The notes below the pieces were generated by a model that worked only from the letters and a program-made list of their open reading frames with translations, was not told the DNA's origin and did no database searches. DNA of 64,000 nucleotides from Mycobacterium sp. 852002-51057_SCH5723018. Its GTDB lineage: Bacteria > Actinomycetota > Actinomycetes > Mycobacteriales > Mycobacteriaceae. The translations under genes were made by a program, and so were the position numbers. The DNA lies in assembly GCF_001667035.1 (NCBI RefSeq), contig NZ_LZIR01000074.1, positions 29,155 to 93,154 of the forward strand, written 5' to 3'. This document shows, in pieces, positions 51,248 to 59,662 of this stretch (position 1 is its first letter; every line of letters starts with the position of its first letter).

Positions 51248-52273
51248 CTACGGCTCTCCCGGCAGGCCGGTCGGTGTCGTTCCGTTGATGACTGCGAAAT
51301 TCACGGTCGCCGTCGCCGCCAGTTCTTCGCCGTCGCCGTATATGTCGACCTGCATGACCATCGCCCGCCGGCCGGATCGCAGCATCCGGGGCACGGCCAG
51401 CGCGGAGCCCTGCCGGATCGGCCGCAGGTATCGGATGAATAGGTCAGCGGTGGTCATGGTGGTGCCCGGCTGCAGATACTCCAGCCCGAATTGCCCCCCC
51501 GCCACGTCGACGAGCGTGGCGATCAAGCCGCCCTGAAGCGCGCCGGACGTGTTGACCACATGGGGGCTGACCGGCATGGTCATCGCGAATTCGCCGTTGT
51601 GGGTGCCCGGGCGCATGCCGATCTGGGCGAACAGTTCGGCCAGCGACGGCGTGGCCGATTCACCGTCGGTGTCCCGGATGCCCAGCGCGCGGCAGCAGAA
51701 GTCATACAGCTGGCCGGCGTCGATCGGCCCGCCGTTCAATTCCGTGCCGAGCCAATGCAATCGCTGCGCGCCCACGACCGTCTGCATGACGATCGCGGCG
51801 GCGGCCCCGACATCGAGGCCGGGATTGAAGACGCCCTCGGTGATGCCTTGCCCGACGATGTCGCGAATCAGTTGGTGCATGGGGGAGAGCACCCGCGCGT
51901 ATTCGCGGGGGCGGGTCTCGGCGAGGTATTGGTTGTAGAGGCCCAGTGCACGATTGAGGCTGTCCTGGGTGCTTGATTCCGGCTGCTCGCTGACCCGCTC
52001 GATCAGCAGCTTCAGCGCGGCGGTGCTGTCCAGGCCGGTGATCTCGGCGCGCCAGGCCCCAACCGACTGCGCGATGGTCCGGTCGAACAGCGCGAGCAGC
52101 AATTCGTCCTTGCTGCTGAAGTGCTGGTAGAACGCTCGCAGCGAGGTCTTCGAGCGTGCGACGACCTCCTGCACAGTGAAGTCGGTGCGTCCGGTTTCGC
52201 CGAGTATCGCGACTGCCGTCTTGATGAAGCGCTCGGCGCGCGTCACTTCAGCTTCCTCGCCGGGATCGCCCAT
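51248..52273 (-). CDS. TetR regulator fused to a hotdog thioesterase domain
   Basis: A 341-residue two-domain protein. Residues ~10-200 are a TetR regulator (TVQEVVARSKTSLRAFYQHF as the HTH) and residues ~220-335 a PaaI-like hotdog domain, with VNTSGALQGGLIATLVDVAGG in the place of the HGG active-site segment. The fusion could sense, and perhaps hydrolyse, an acyl-CoA ligand. The ATG at 52273 (MGDPGEEAEV) begins the domain; the frame is open upstream to 52324 without support. It is upstream of, and in the same orientation as, the amidohydrolase gene. Confidence 0.86.
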   Translation of the reverse strand: MGDPGEEAEVTRAERFIKTAVAILGETGRTDFTVQEVVARSKTSLRAFYQHFSSKDELLLALFDRTIAQSVGAWRAEITGLDSTAALKLLIERVSEQPESSTQDSLNRALGLYNQYLAETRPREYARVLSPMHQLIRDIVGQGITEGVFNPGLDVGAAAAIVMQTVVGAQRLHWLGTELNGGPIDAGQLYDFCCRALGIRDTDGESATPSLAELFAQIGMRPGTHNGEFAMTMPVSPHVVNTSGALQGGLIATLVDVAGGQFGLEYLQPGTTMTTADLFIRYLRPIRQGSALAVPRMLRSGRRAMVMQVDIYGDGEELAATATVNFAVINGTTPTGLPGEP

Positions 52274-52511
52274 GAGAATGAGGTTACCGCGCTTCCTTAC
52301 AAATCCGTGAAGCTCGTATGTCATCAGTGAATTCTCAGGAACGCAGTACCGCCGGTACGCATAGCCCGGCGGATGTGTGGGTACGTGGTCGGTGAACAGT
52401 TGTATGCCTCCAAGTACGACGCTGAGCGGTGTTTCGCTCTTGGGTCGACTGTTCGTTTCAGAAGAAGGAAGGAACCGACGGCGCGTAGTCCGTCGGCGGG
52501 AGGAGCTCCTG

Positions 52512-53477
52512 ATGCCAGAGATCCAACTTCACCACGAGGGACACCCCAAATACCGACGGATGGTCCGGTTCGACTGGTCGGAAACCCCGCTGCACTGGGT
52601 GCCTGACGACCCGTTCTCGACGCACATGATCAACGTCCTGCACCTGCTGCTGCCCGAGGGAGAGCGGCACTTCATCAAGGCCGTCCTCGAAGCTTCGTCG
52701 CTGGTCGACGACCCGGAGTTGGAGGCGGCGATCAAGCCGTTCATTCAGCAGGAATCCTGGCACGCCTGGGCGCACCAAATAGTGCTGGACCACCTGGCCG
52801 CGCAGGGCATCGACACCAAGCCGTTCACCGACAAGCTCGGAAGACTGTTGTCGGTGCAGCTCGGTGATCCGCCCAAGTTCTTTCCGCCCGCGTTGCGGCG
52901 GTGGTGGCTGTATCGGCGTCTGGCCGATGTGGCCGCACTGGAACACTTCACCGCGATGCTGGGCCAGTGGGTGCTGACGAACCGAGGGCTGGATTACGCG
53001 GGGGCCGATCCGATGATGCTGGATCTGCTGCGCTGGCACGGTGCCGAGGAGGTCGAGCACCGTTCGCTGGTCTTCGACGTCTATCAGCACGTCTGCGGCA
53101 GCTACTGGATCAGGGCGATCTCGATGTTTCTCACCGCGCCGCTGTTCATCGCCTGGTGGGTCGCGGGAGCTCGGTACCTGATGGCTCAGGACCCGACGAT
53201 CGATCAAAAGTGGCGCTGGCGGGACTGGCTGTGGTCCGCGCGCGAGTACCGGTTGCCCGGCCCGTGGAAGCTTCTGGTGACGACGCCCGTGCGGTACATG
53301 CGTCCGAACCATCATCCCAACGACGAGGCGTCCACGCAGATGGCGGTCGACTACCTGAACTACTCGCCGGTGGCGAAGGCGGCCCAGGAGCGGGCGCGCG
53401 CCCAAGCCAAGTCGGGCGGACCCGACGGTTCCCGCGGGGTTTCCGGGGTAGCAGCGGAAAGGGCTGAGGTTCGATGA
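52512..53477 (+). CDS. Metal-dependent hydrolase family protein (PF10118-like)
   Basis: A 321-residue protein with several His/Glu pairs on helices (QQESWHAWAH, AALEHFTAMLG, HGAEEVEHRSLVFD) that resemble a di-iron-type helical bundle, and one hydrophobic segment (about 200-215, MFLTAPLFIAWWVAGARY). This is the family annotated as predicted metal-dependent hydrolases. Its tight coupling to a ferredoxin and a reductase gene suggests instead a redox di-iron enzyme such as a hydroxylase (inference). The ATG at 52512 follows GGGAGGAG. Confidence 0.72.
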   Translation: MPEIQLHHEGHPKYRRMVRFDWSETPLHWVPDDPFSTHMINVLHLLLPEGERHFIKAVLEASSLVDDPELEAAIKPFIQQESWHAWAHQIVLDHLAAQGIDTKPFTDKLGRLLSVQLGDPPKFFPPALRRWWLYRRLADVAALEHFTAMLGQWVLTNRGLDYAGADPMMLDLLRWHGAEEVEHRSLVFDVYQHVCGSYWIRAISMFLTAPLFIAWWVAGARYLMAQDPTIDQKWRWRDWLWSAREYRLPGPWKLLVTTPVRYMRPNHHPNDEASTQMAVDYLNYSPVAKAAQERARAQAKSGGPDGSRGVSGVAAERAEVR

Positions 53478-53662
53478 AGGTTTCGGTGGATCTGGACACC
53501 TGCGACGGCAACGGCGTTTGCATGAGCATCTGTCACGAGGTGTTCGACGTACGAGAAGACGGACTGCACCTGCTCCAAGCCGAGCCGCGAGAGGAGTTGC
53601 GCCAGCAGCTGATCGGCGCCGAGGTGTCCTGCCCCACGCAGGCGATCAAGGTGGAGGGCTGA
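53474..53662 (+). CDS. [3Fe-4S]-type ferredoxin
   Basis: A 62-residue ferredoxin with Cys10, Cys16 and Cys53 (CDGNGVC and SCPTQAI) in the spacing of mycobacterial P450-partner [3Fe-4S] ferredoxins; Cys20 is an extra cysteine. It would carry electrons from the reductase encoded next to a P450 or to the metal protein encoded just upstream. The start overlaps the upstream stop by 4 nt and the reductase follows after 4 nt, so the three genes form an operon. Confidence 0.88.
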   Translation: MKVSVDLDTCDGNGVCMSICHEVFDVREDGLHLLQAEPREELRQQLIGAEVSCPTQAIKVEG

Positions 53663-53666
53663 GCCG

Positions 53667-54890
53667 ATGCCGAGTCGCCAGCTGAAAGAAGTTGTGGTGG
53701 TCGGTGCCGGCGTGGCGGGCACCCGGGCGGCGGAGACCCTGCGACAGGAGGGCTACGACGGTGACCTGACCATCGTGGGTTCCGAGCGGCACGCCCCCTA
53801 TCACCGGCCGCCGCTGTCGAAGAAATTGCTCACCGGCGAGGTGCACCGGGCGGGCGTCGATCTGGCGCCGCAGTTCGAGACCGAGGCGCGCGTGCTGCGC
53901 GCGGCATCGGCGATCAAGTTGGACATGTCCGCGCGTGTGGTTCACGTCCGGGACGAAGACCAGGATCTGGCCGTGCGATTCGACGGACTGGTGATCGCCA
54001 GCGGCGCGGTTCCACGCCAATGGCCGGGCGGCCCGGTGCCCGACGGGGTGCTGCTGCTGCGCACGGTGGAGGACTGCCTGGCGATCCGGCAACGGCTGGG
54101 CTCGCGCCCGCGGGTCGTCGTGGTCGGCGGTGGGTTCATCGGCGCCGAGGTCGCCGCGAGTTGCCGGTCGCTGGGCCTGGACGTGGTGTTGATCGAGAAG
54201 ACGGCCAGCCCGCTGCTGGCCGCGCTGGGCAACGAGTTGGCGCCGCGCTGGGCGGACCTGCATCGCGGGCACGGCGTCGACCTGCGGGTCGGCGTGGGCG
54301 TCGACGCCTTCATCGGCTCCGTCGACAAGGGCCGGGTGGAGGCGGTGCGGCTCACCGATGGATCGCAGGTTCCCGCGGATCTCGTCATCGTCGGCCTGGG
54401 CGTGACTCCAGCGACCGACTGGCTCGACGGCTCGGGAATCCGCGTGGACGATGGGGTGCTCTGCGATGCCACAGGCGCTGCGGAAGGCAGCACCGAAGAT
54501 GCCACAGTGGTGGCCGCCGGGGATGTGGCGCGCTGGTGGCATCCGCTGTATGAGCGGCACCTGCGCACCGAGCACTGGGACGACGCGGGGCGCCAGGGCG
54601 CGGCCGCCGCGCGGACGCTGTTGGCCGGGCCCGACGATGCCCAGGCCTACGACGACATCCCCTATTTCTGGTCCGACCAGTACGACGTCAAGGTGCAAAT
54701 GCTCGGGGTGCCAACCGATTACGATGCGCTCGAAGTGATCGAGGGCGATCGGGACGGCTGGGAGTTTGTCGCGGCGTACGGGCGTGGCGGCCGGACCATC
54801 GCGGTGCTGGGAACGATTTCCGGCCGGGTCCACGCCTATCGCGACGCCATCGCGAAGCGTGCCGAGTTTCCGCCGACGCCGCCGGATTAA
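53667..54890 (+). CDS. FAD-dependent ferredoxin reductase
   Basis: A 407-residue NAD(P)H:ferredoxin reductase of the putidaredoxin-reductase type, with an FAD-binding VGAGVAG (12-18), HAPYHRPPLSK (about 41-51), NAD(P)-binding VVVGGGFIGAE (about 152-162) and the C-terminal FAD segment VAAGDVARWW. It would reduce the ferredoxin encoded 4 nt upstream. No P450 is adjacent, so the system may serve the three P450s elsewhere in the window or the di-iron-like protein. Confidence 0.9.
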   Translation: MPSRQLKEVVVVGAGVAGTRAAETLRQEGYDGDLTIVGSERHAPYHRPPLSKKLLTGEVHRAGVDLAPQFETEARVLRAASAIKLDMSARVVHVRDEDQDLAVRFDGLVIASGAVPRQWPGGPVPDGVLLLRTVEDCLAIRQRLGSRPRVVVVGGGFIGAEVAASCRSLGLDVVLIEKTASPLLAALGNELAPRWADLHRGHGVDLRVGVGVDAFIGSVDKGRVEAVRLTDGSQVPADLVIVGLGVTPATDWLDGSGIRVDDGVLCDATGAAEGSTEDATVVAAGDVARWWHPLYERHLRTEHWDDAGRQGAAAARTLLAGPDDAQAYDDIPYFWSDQYDVKVQMLGVPTDYDALEVIEGDRDGWEFVAAYGRGGRTIAVLGTISGRVHAYRDAIAKRAEFPPTPPD

Positions 54891-54908
54891 CGCGAGCTTT
54901 GCTGCGAC

Positions 54909-56408
54909 CTACCCGCCGCGGGCCGCGATCATCGCCGACCGGTTGACCTTGGTAGCCGCGGTGCGGGGAATCGCGTCGACGAACTCGACGGTCTTGGGTG
55001 CCTTGTAGTGGGCGAGCCGGCTCTTGGCGTAGTCGATCACCTGGTCCTCGGTGAGTGCCACTTCGCCGGCGAGCTCGACGACGGCGTGCACCCGGCGGCC
55101 CCATTGCGGGTCGGAGAGTCCGATGACCACCACGTCGGCAATGCCGGGGTGGCCGGCGAGCGCGGACTCGACCTCGGCCGGGAAGACGTTGGCTCCGCCG
55201 GTGACGATCATGTCGACGCGGCGGTCGATGATGTAGAGGTACCCGTCCTCGTCCAGGTAGCCGATGTCGCCGGCGGACCGAAAGCCGTCCTCGGTCGACG
55301 GCAGCGGCGGCGCACCGCCCAGGTACTTCGATCCCGCGCTCATCGGTGCGCGCAGGTAGATCTCGCCGTGCTCACCGGGGCCGAGAGGCGTCCCGTCGGC
55401 GTCCAGGATCCGGATCTCGGTGTCCCGGAAGCCGCGGCCCACGCTGCCCGGGTGGGCCAGCCACTCGTCGCCGCGCAACGCGGTCAGCCCGAGGTTCTCG
55501 GTCATCCCGTACGCGGTGACGATCTTCTCCGGGCTGAGCAGCTCGAACCAGGTATGCATGAGTGACGGCGGCATCACGGCGGCGCCCTGCAGGATGAAGA
55601 CGACGCTGGACAGGTCTCGCTGCCGGACGTCAGGCCGGGCCGCGATGCGCGACAGCATCGTGGGGGTGGCCGTGAAGTTGGTGATCCGGAAGCGTTCGAT
55701 CACATCCAGAACCAGTGCCGCATCAAACTTTTCGAGCACAACGAGATGGTCGCCGGCGAGCAGGAAGAAGAAGGTGGCGAACCCGTTGGTGTGATACATC
55801 GGCGCGGGCACCATGATCGTCTGCGGCTGGGCCACCGGCGTCCAGTTCGACAGGAACGGCTCGCCATGCTGAGGCGTCCACAGCGACGGCGCCAGGCTGA
55901 GGATCACCTTCGGCACGCCGGTCGACCCGCTGCTGCAGATCCCGTTGGCGTTGGGGGAAACCGCGGCCGGGAGCGGACTTTCGGACTCGCCGGCCGCGCG
56001 CGCCTCCAAGTCCCACCGGCTGATTTCGTCAACGACCACCGCCGGGTTGATCACCTCGCGCACCCGGTTGCGCTCCCACTCGGGCAGATCCCAGTGCATC
56101 GGAACCGGAACCGCGCCGATCTTCCAGCACCCCAACGCGGCGAGCATCAGGTGACGCGAATTCGGGATGGCAAGCGCGACAAGGGAACCCGTTCCGGCGC
56201 CGCTGGCGGCCAGCGCCCGCCCCCACTGATTGGCGCGGGCGTCGAGCTCACCAAAGGTCAGCGAGTCCGCGGTGCCATCCAGCGCGACGATGGTCACGGC
56301 CAAGTCGTCAGGCCGTCGTTCGGCGAGCTCCTGGAGCTTGATCCCGAACGGGATTCCTTCGTCGAGCGGATCGGGCGCCACCCCCGGGGCAACTGGTTGG
56401 GTGCTCAA
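54909..56408 (-). CDS. Acyl-CoA ligase (AMP-binding)
   Basis: A 499-residue adenylate-forming ligase with SSGSTGVPK at 159-167, YGMTENLGLTAL in the adenine region, DRRVDMIVTGGANVFPAEVE at the hinge and a C-terminal Lys in RTAATKVNRS. It is the last gene of the minus-strand operon of four acyl-CoA dehydrogenases. The TTG start at 56408 follows, after 2 nt, a MIRU-type repeat that provides the AGGAGGAG ribosome-binding sequence, which supports this unusual start codon. Confidence 0.87.
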   Translation of the reverse strand: MSTQPVAPGVAPDPLDEGIPFGIKLQELAERRPDDLAVTIVALDGTADSLTFGELDARANQWGRALAASGAGTGSLVALAIPNSRHLMLAALGCWKIGAVPVPMHWDLPEWERNRVREVINPAVVVDEISRWDLEARAAGESESPLPAAVSPNANGICSSGSTGVPKVILSLAPSLWTPQHGEPFLSNWTPVAQPQTIMVPAPMYHTNGFATFFFLLAGDHLVVLEKFDAALVLDVIERFRITNFTATPTMLSRIAARPDVRQRDLSSVVFILQGAAVMPPSLMHTWFELLSPEKIVTAYGMTENLGLTALRGDEWLAHPGSVGRGFRDTEIRILDADGTPLGPGEHGEIYLRAPMSAGSKYLGGAPPLPSTEDGFRSAGDIGYLDEDGYLYIIDRRVDMIVTGGANVFPAEVESALAGHPGIADVVVIGLSDPQWGRRVHAVVELAGEVALTEDQVIDYAKSRLAHYKAPKTVEFVDAIPRTAATKVNRSAMIAARGG

Positions 56409-56410
56409 TT

Positions 56411-56456
56411 GCGCCGCTCCTCCTCATCGCTCCGCTCTGCATCGTCGCCGGCGCGG
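56411..56456 (-). repeat. MIRU-type mycobacterial interspersed repeat, copy 2
   Basis: Identical over 46 bp to 20127-20172. On the minus strand it starts 1 nt after the stop of the dehydrogenase gene and ends 2 nt before the ligase start codon, the same geometry as copy 1. It gives the downstream gene its ribosome-binding sequence. Confidence 0.8.
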
Positions 56457-56457
56457 C

Positions 56458-57393
56458 TCATGCCGGGACCGGCCCGGAAAACAGCGTCTCCAGGTGGCCG
56501 TCGCGGACGTCGGGGACCAGCCGCAGCGCGAGCGCCTCGGCGCTCATCGGCAACCGGATCAGCGGCTGGGTGTGCCGATCGAGCACGCTGATGTCGGACT
56601 CGTCGCAGAATCCCAGGGCGCCCAGCAACTGATGAGAGGTCCGCAGCACCTGCCGGGCGGTGTCGGCCGCCTTGTACCTGAGGACGAGCGCGTCGGCCGA
56701 ATGCACCTGAATGGGCAGCGATTCCGGCCGGCAGATGGTGTACTTCGCGAGTTCGTACAGCCCGCGCACCGCGACCGTGGCGTCCGCGACGGCGAACCTG
56801 ACGGCCTGGAAGTCGGCCAGCGGCTTGCCGAACTGAATCCGGGCGCGCACGTGTTCGGTGACGATGTGCAACGACTGTCGCATCGCTCCCAGAATCCGCC
56901 ATGATCCCAGCACGAGATGAAGGTTAACGTCGGCGGCCGGGACGCTTCCCTCGGGTGCGCTCAAAGTGGCCGGAACCAGGAACGGCCCCAGTTTGGCGTT
57001 CGTTCGCGCCGCTGGTTGCGGGTGGTAGCGGTTGCCGTCGAGGTCGGCGGCGACCCAGTCACCAGCAAGGTCGCCGTGGTCGATGCGCGGCGCCGCGGGG
57101 TTGACCAGGGCCAGCCGGGCGCCGTCGATCGCCAGTAACTCCTCGACGACGGGATACGGCAGCGCCGCGGCGCCGGCGGCCTGGCACAGCACCGCGGCGG
57201 CCAGCAAGTCGTCGGGCGCCGACCGGACGTCCAGCTCGAAAGCGCCGAGCTCGGCCAGGGCGGTGCGCGCCGCGCTCCGGACGTCGTCGTCGGTCTCGGC
57301 GCGCAGCGCCGCCGGTGGCCCGCCCAGCCGGGCGAACCGCTTGGTGGCGACGGCGGCAAAGTCGCTGATGTCTTGTGGCAGTTCGGTTTTCAC
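56458..57393 (-). CDS. Acyl-CoA dehydrogenase-like subunit (short)
   Basis: A 311-residue FadE-like protein, shorter than typical (~380). It keeps the C-terminal four-helix part (RIQFGKPLADFQAVRFAVAD, LLGALGFCDESD) but has a reduced N-terminal/beta domain, and no catalytic GGT.E motif. It is probably a non-catalytic partner subunit of one of the three adjacent dehydrogenases. The GTG at 57393 overlaps the upstream dehydrogenase stop by 4 nt (GTGA). Confidence 0.82.
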   Translation of the reverse strand: MKTELPQDISDFAAVATKRFARLGGPPAALRAETDDDVRSAARTALAELGAFELDVRSAPDDLLAAAVLCQAAGAAALPYPVVEELLAIDGARLALVNPAAPRIDHGDLAGDWVAADLDGNRYHPQPAARTNAKLGPFLVPATLSAPEGSVPAADVNLHLVLGSWRILGAMRQSLHIVTEHVRARIQFGKPLADFQAVRFAVADATVAVRGLYELAKYTICRPESLPIQVHSADALVLRYKAADTARQVLRTSHQLLGALGFCDESDISVLDRHTQPLIRLPMSAEALALRLVPDVRDGHLETLFSGPVPA

Positions 57394-58547
57394 CGGTGTT
57401 CCCCCAGGACGTCGCGGGCCACCAGCATGCGCTGCACCTCGATGGTGCCCGATGCCACGGTGGCCGCTTGTGCGTAGCGCCAATGGTCTTCGATCGCCCC
57501 GTGCAGCGGCGCCGACACTCCGCTGTCCAGCGCCGCCGGGCCGAGCACGTCGAACAGCAGCTCGGCGACCTGTTGATCGCAAGTGGTGGTGGCGATGCGG
57601 GCGGCGCTGGCCGCCGCACCGGCCGACGGATCGTCCTGCAGCGAGATGGCCCGATATGCCAGCAGCCGGGCCACCCGCAGGTCGGCGAGCGTCCGCACCC
57701 AGCGGGCGCGGATGCTCTCGGGCAGCAGATCCCAGTCGTCGCCGAGCTGGGTTCGCATCCGGTCGAGCAAGGATTCACAGCGCGCGTAGCGTGCGATGCC
57801 CACCCGCTCGAATGCCAGCGCTTCGCGCATCACCCGCCAGCCGTCGCCGACCTCGCCGAGGACGTCCCCGGGGAACGCCTGCACATCGTCCAAGAACATT
57901 TCGTTGAGGTGATGTGGTCCCAGCATCGACGGAATGGGCCGCACGGTGAACCCGGGACGGTCCATCGGAATCAGAAAGAGTGTGAGCCGCTTGGGCTTTG
58001 GCGCCTCGGGATCGGTGCACGCCGCCAGCACGCACCAGGATGCCATGAGCGCGTACGACGTCCACACCTTCTGGCCGGTGATGCGCCAGCCGTCCCCGTC
58101 GGACACGGCGCGGGTGCGCAGCGACGCCAGGTCCGTCCCGGCTTCGGGCTCGGAAAAGCCTTGGCACCAAATCACGTCCCCGGACGCGATGGCCGCCAGG
58201 TGCTGCGCCTTCTGTTCGGCCGTGCCGTAGCGCATCAACGCCGGGCCCACCCAGTTGATGCCCATGTACTGCGGGCCGCGGGGCTCGTGCTGGGCCCACA
58301 TCTCCTCGCGCAGCACGGTCTGCTGCCAGACCGAACCACCGCCGCCGCCATGCTCTTTGGGCCACGCCAGCGCCAGCAGTCCCTCGGCGGCCAGCAACTT
58401 GCAGAACGTCTCGGTGGTGGCCAGGTCGCGCGGATCGTCCGTGCAGGCGCCAAGGAAGTCGGCGGGAATATGGTTGGATATCAACTCGCGCAAATGCTTT
58501 CGGAGTTGTCCGGCGTCCTCGCCGAGGTCATAATCCATCATCGTCAT
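57390..58547 (-). CDS. Acyl-CoA dehydrogenase, catalytic subunit
   Basis: A 385-residue FadE-like dehydrogenase with WPKEHGGGGGSV, CQGFSEPEAGTDLAS, ACTDPEAPKPKRLTLFLIP and C-terminal ASGTIEVQRMLVARDVLG carrying the expected base Glu. The first ATG (58547) overlaps the upstream stop by 4 nt; an ATG three codons on is possible. It probably pairs with the 56458-57393 product. Confidence 0.87.
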   Translation of the reverse strand: MTMMDYDLGEDAGQLRKHLRELISNHIPADFLGACTDDPRDLATTETFCKLLAAEGLLALAWPKEHGGGGGSVWQQTVLREEMWAQHEPRGPQYMGINWVGPALMRYGTAEQKAQHLAAIASGDVIWCQGFSEPEAGTDLASLRTRAVSDGDGWRITGQKVWTSYALMASWCVLAACTDPEAPKPKRLTLFLIPMDRPGFTVRPIPSMLGPHHLNEMFLDDVQAFPGDVLGEVGDGWRVMREALAFERVGIARYARCESLLDRMRTQLGDDWDLLPESIRARWVRTLADLRVARLLAYRAISLQDDPSAGAAASAARIATTTCDQQVAELLFDVLGPAALDSGVSAPLHGAIEDHWRYAQAATVASGTIEVQRMLVARDVLGEHR

Positions 58548-59662
58548 CCCTTCGGCAGCCCGAGCAGCCGCTCGGCGATGATATTGCGCTGGACTTCCGA
58601 TGTTCCGCCGTAGATGGTCGCGGCGAGCGCATCCTGGCGTTCGAAGAGCAGGTCGGGATCGCTGACACTATCCTGTCCTTTGGCGACGGCGGCGAGTTCC
58701 CAAACCCGTTGCAGGGTCACCGATCCGAGCAGCTTGAGGATGTCAGCTTCGGGGCTGGGCCGCCCGGCCAGCTCGTTGCCCAGGGCGCGGTATCCGGTGG
58801 CCCGCAGCGCCTCGGCGTCGGCGAGGAGCGAGCCGAGTTCGGCGCAGATGTCGTCGGTCGGAAGCGCGCTGCGTACCGCGTCCAGTCCGCGCTTGATCTC
58901 GACCCAGTTCATGATCCAGATCATCTGGCGTTCGTGCTGCAGCGAGGACAAGGCGACGTTCCAGCCGCCGTTGAGCGGCCCGAGCAGGTTGTCCGCCGGC
59001 ACTTCGACGTCGTCGAGGAAGACCTCGCAGAACGTTTCGTCGGACACCGACGCCATGCGGATGGGTTCGACCCGCACGCCGGGCGAGTGCAGGTCGAGGA
59101 TCAGACAGGAAATGCCGCGATGTTTCGGCGCCGCGGGATCGGTGCGGACATACAGCGTGCACCACCGCGATTCGTGGGCCTGGGTGGTCCAGATCTTGTG
59201 GCCGTTCACCCGGAACACGTCGCCAGTAGGGCCACAGCGCTCGGCGCGGGTGCGCAGGCCGGCGAAATCCGAACCGGCCTCCGGTTCGGACATGCCCAAA
59301 GCCCACCATTCGTCGCCGCGCAGCAGCGGCACCAGCAGCCGGTCGATCTGGGCGGGGGTGCCGAACTGACGGATGCCGGGCGCGGCGACGTTGGGACCGG
59401 CGATGTTGGGCAGCTTGGGCGCGGACCGCATCGCCGCCTCGAGTCGTACCTCCATCGCGTCGCGCAACCCCAGCGACCGGCCGCCGTGCTCGCGGGGCCA
59501 GGTCGGCTGTATCCAGCCGGCTTCGAAGGCGGCACGCTGGTAATCGCGCCGCAGCGAGAGGTCCCAGCGGTACTCCCGATACTTCTCGTAGTAGTCGTTG
59601 GGCAGGAATTCGGTGAGCCACGCGCCGAATTCCTCGACTTGTGTAGCGACGTGGGCCGTCAT
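58544..59662 (-). CDS. Acyl-CoA dehydrogenase, catalytic subunit
   Basis: A 372-residue FadE-like dehydrogenase with WPREHGGRSLGL, LGMSEPEAGSDFAG, RTDPAAPKHRGISCLILD and the C-terminal YGGTSEVQRNIIAERLLG with the expected base Glu. The ATG at 59662 overlaps the upstream stop by 4 nt. The much longer open frame upstream shadows the next dehydrogenase gene. It probably pairs with the 59659-60738 product. Confidence 0.88.
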   Translation of the reverse strand: MTAHVATQVEEFGAWLTEFLPNDYYEKYREYRWDLSLRRDYQRAAFEAGWIQPTWPREHGGRSLGLRDAMEVRLEAAMRSAPKLPNIAGPNVAAPGIRQFGTPAQIDRLLVPLLRGDEWWALGMSEPEAGSDFAGLRTRAERCGPTGDVFRVNGHKIWTTQAHESRWCTLYVRTDPAAPKHRGISCLILDLHSPGVRVEPIRMASVSDETFCEVFLDDVEVPADNLLGPLNGGWNVALSSLQHERQMIWIMNWVEIKRGLDAVRSALPTDDICAELGSLLADAEALRATGYRALGNELAGRPSPEADILKLLGSVTLQRVWELAAVAKGQDSVSDPDLLFERQDALAATIYGGTSEVQRNIIAERLLGLPKG

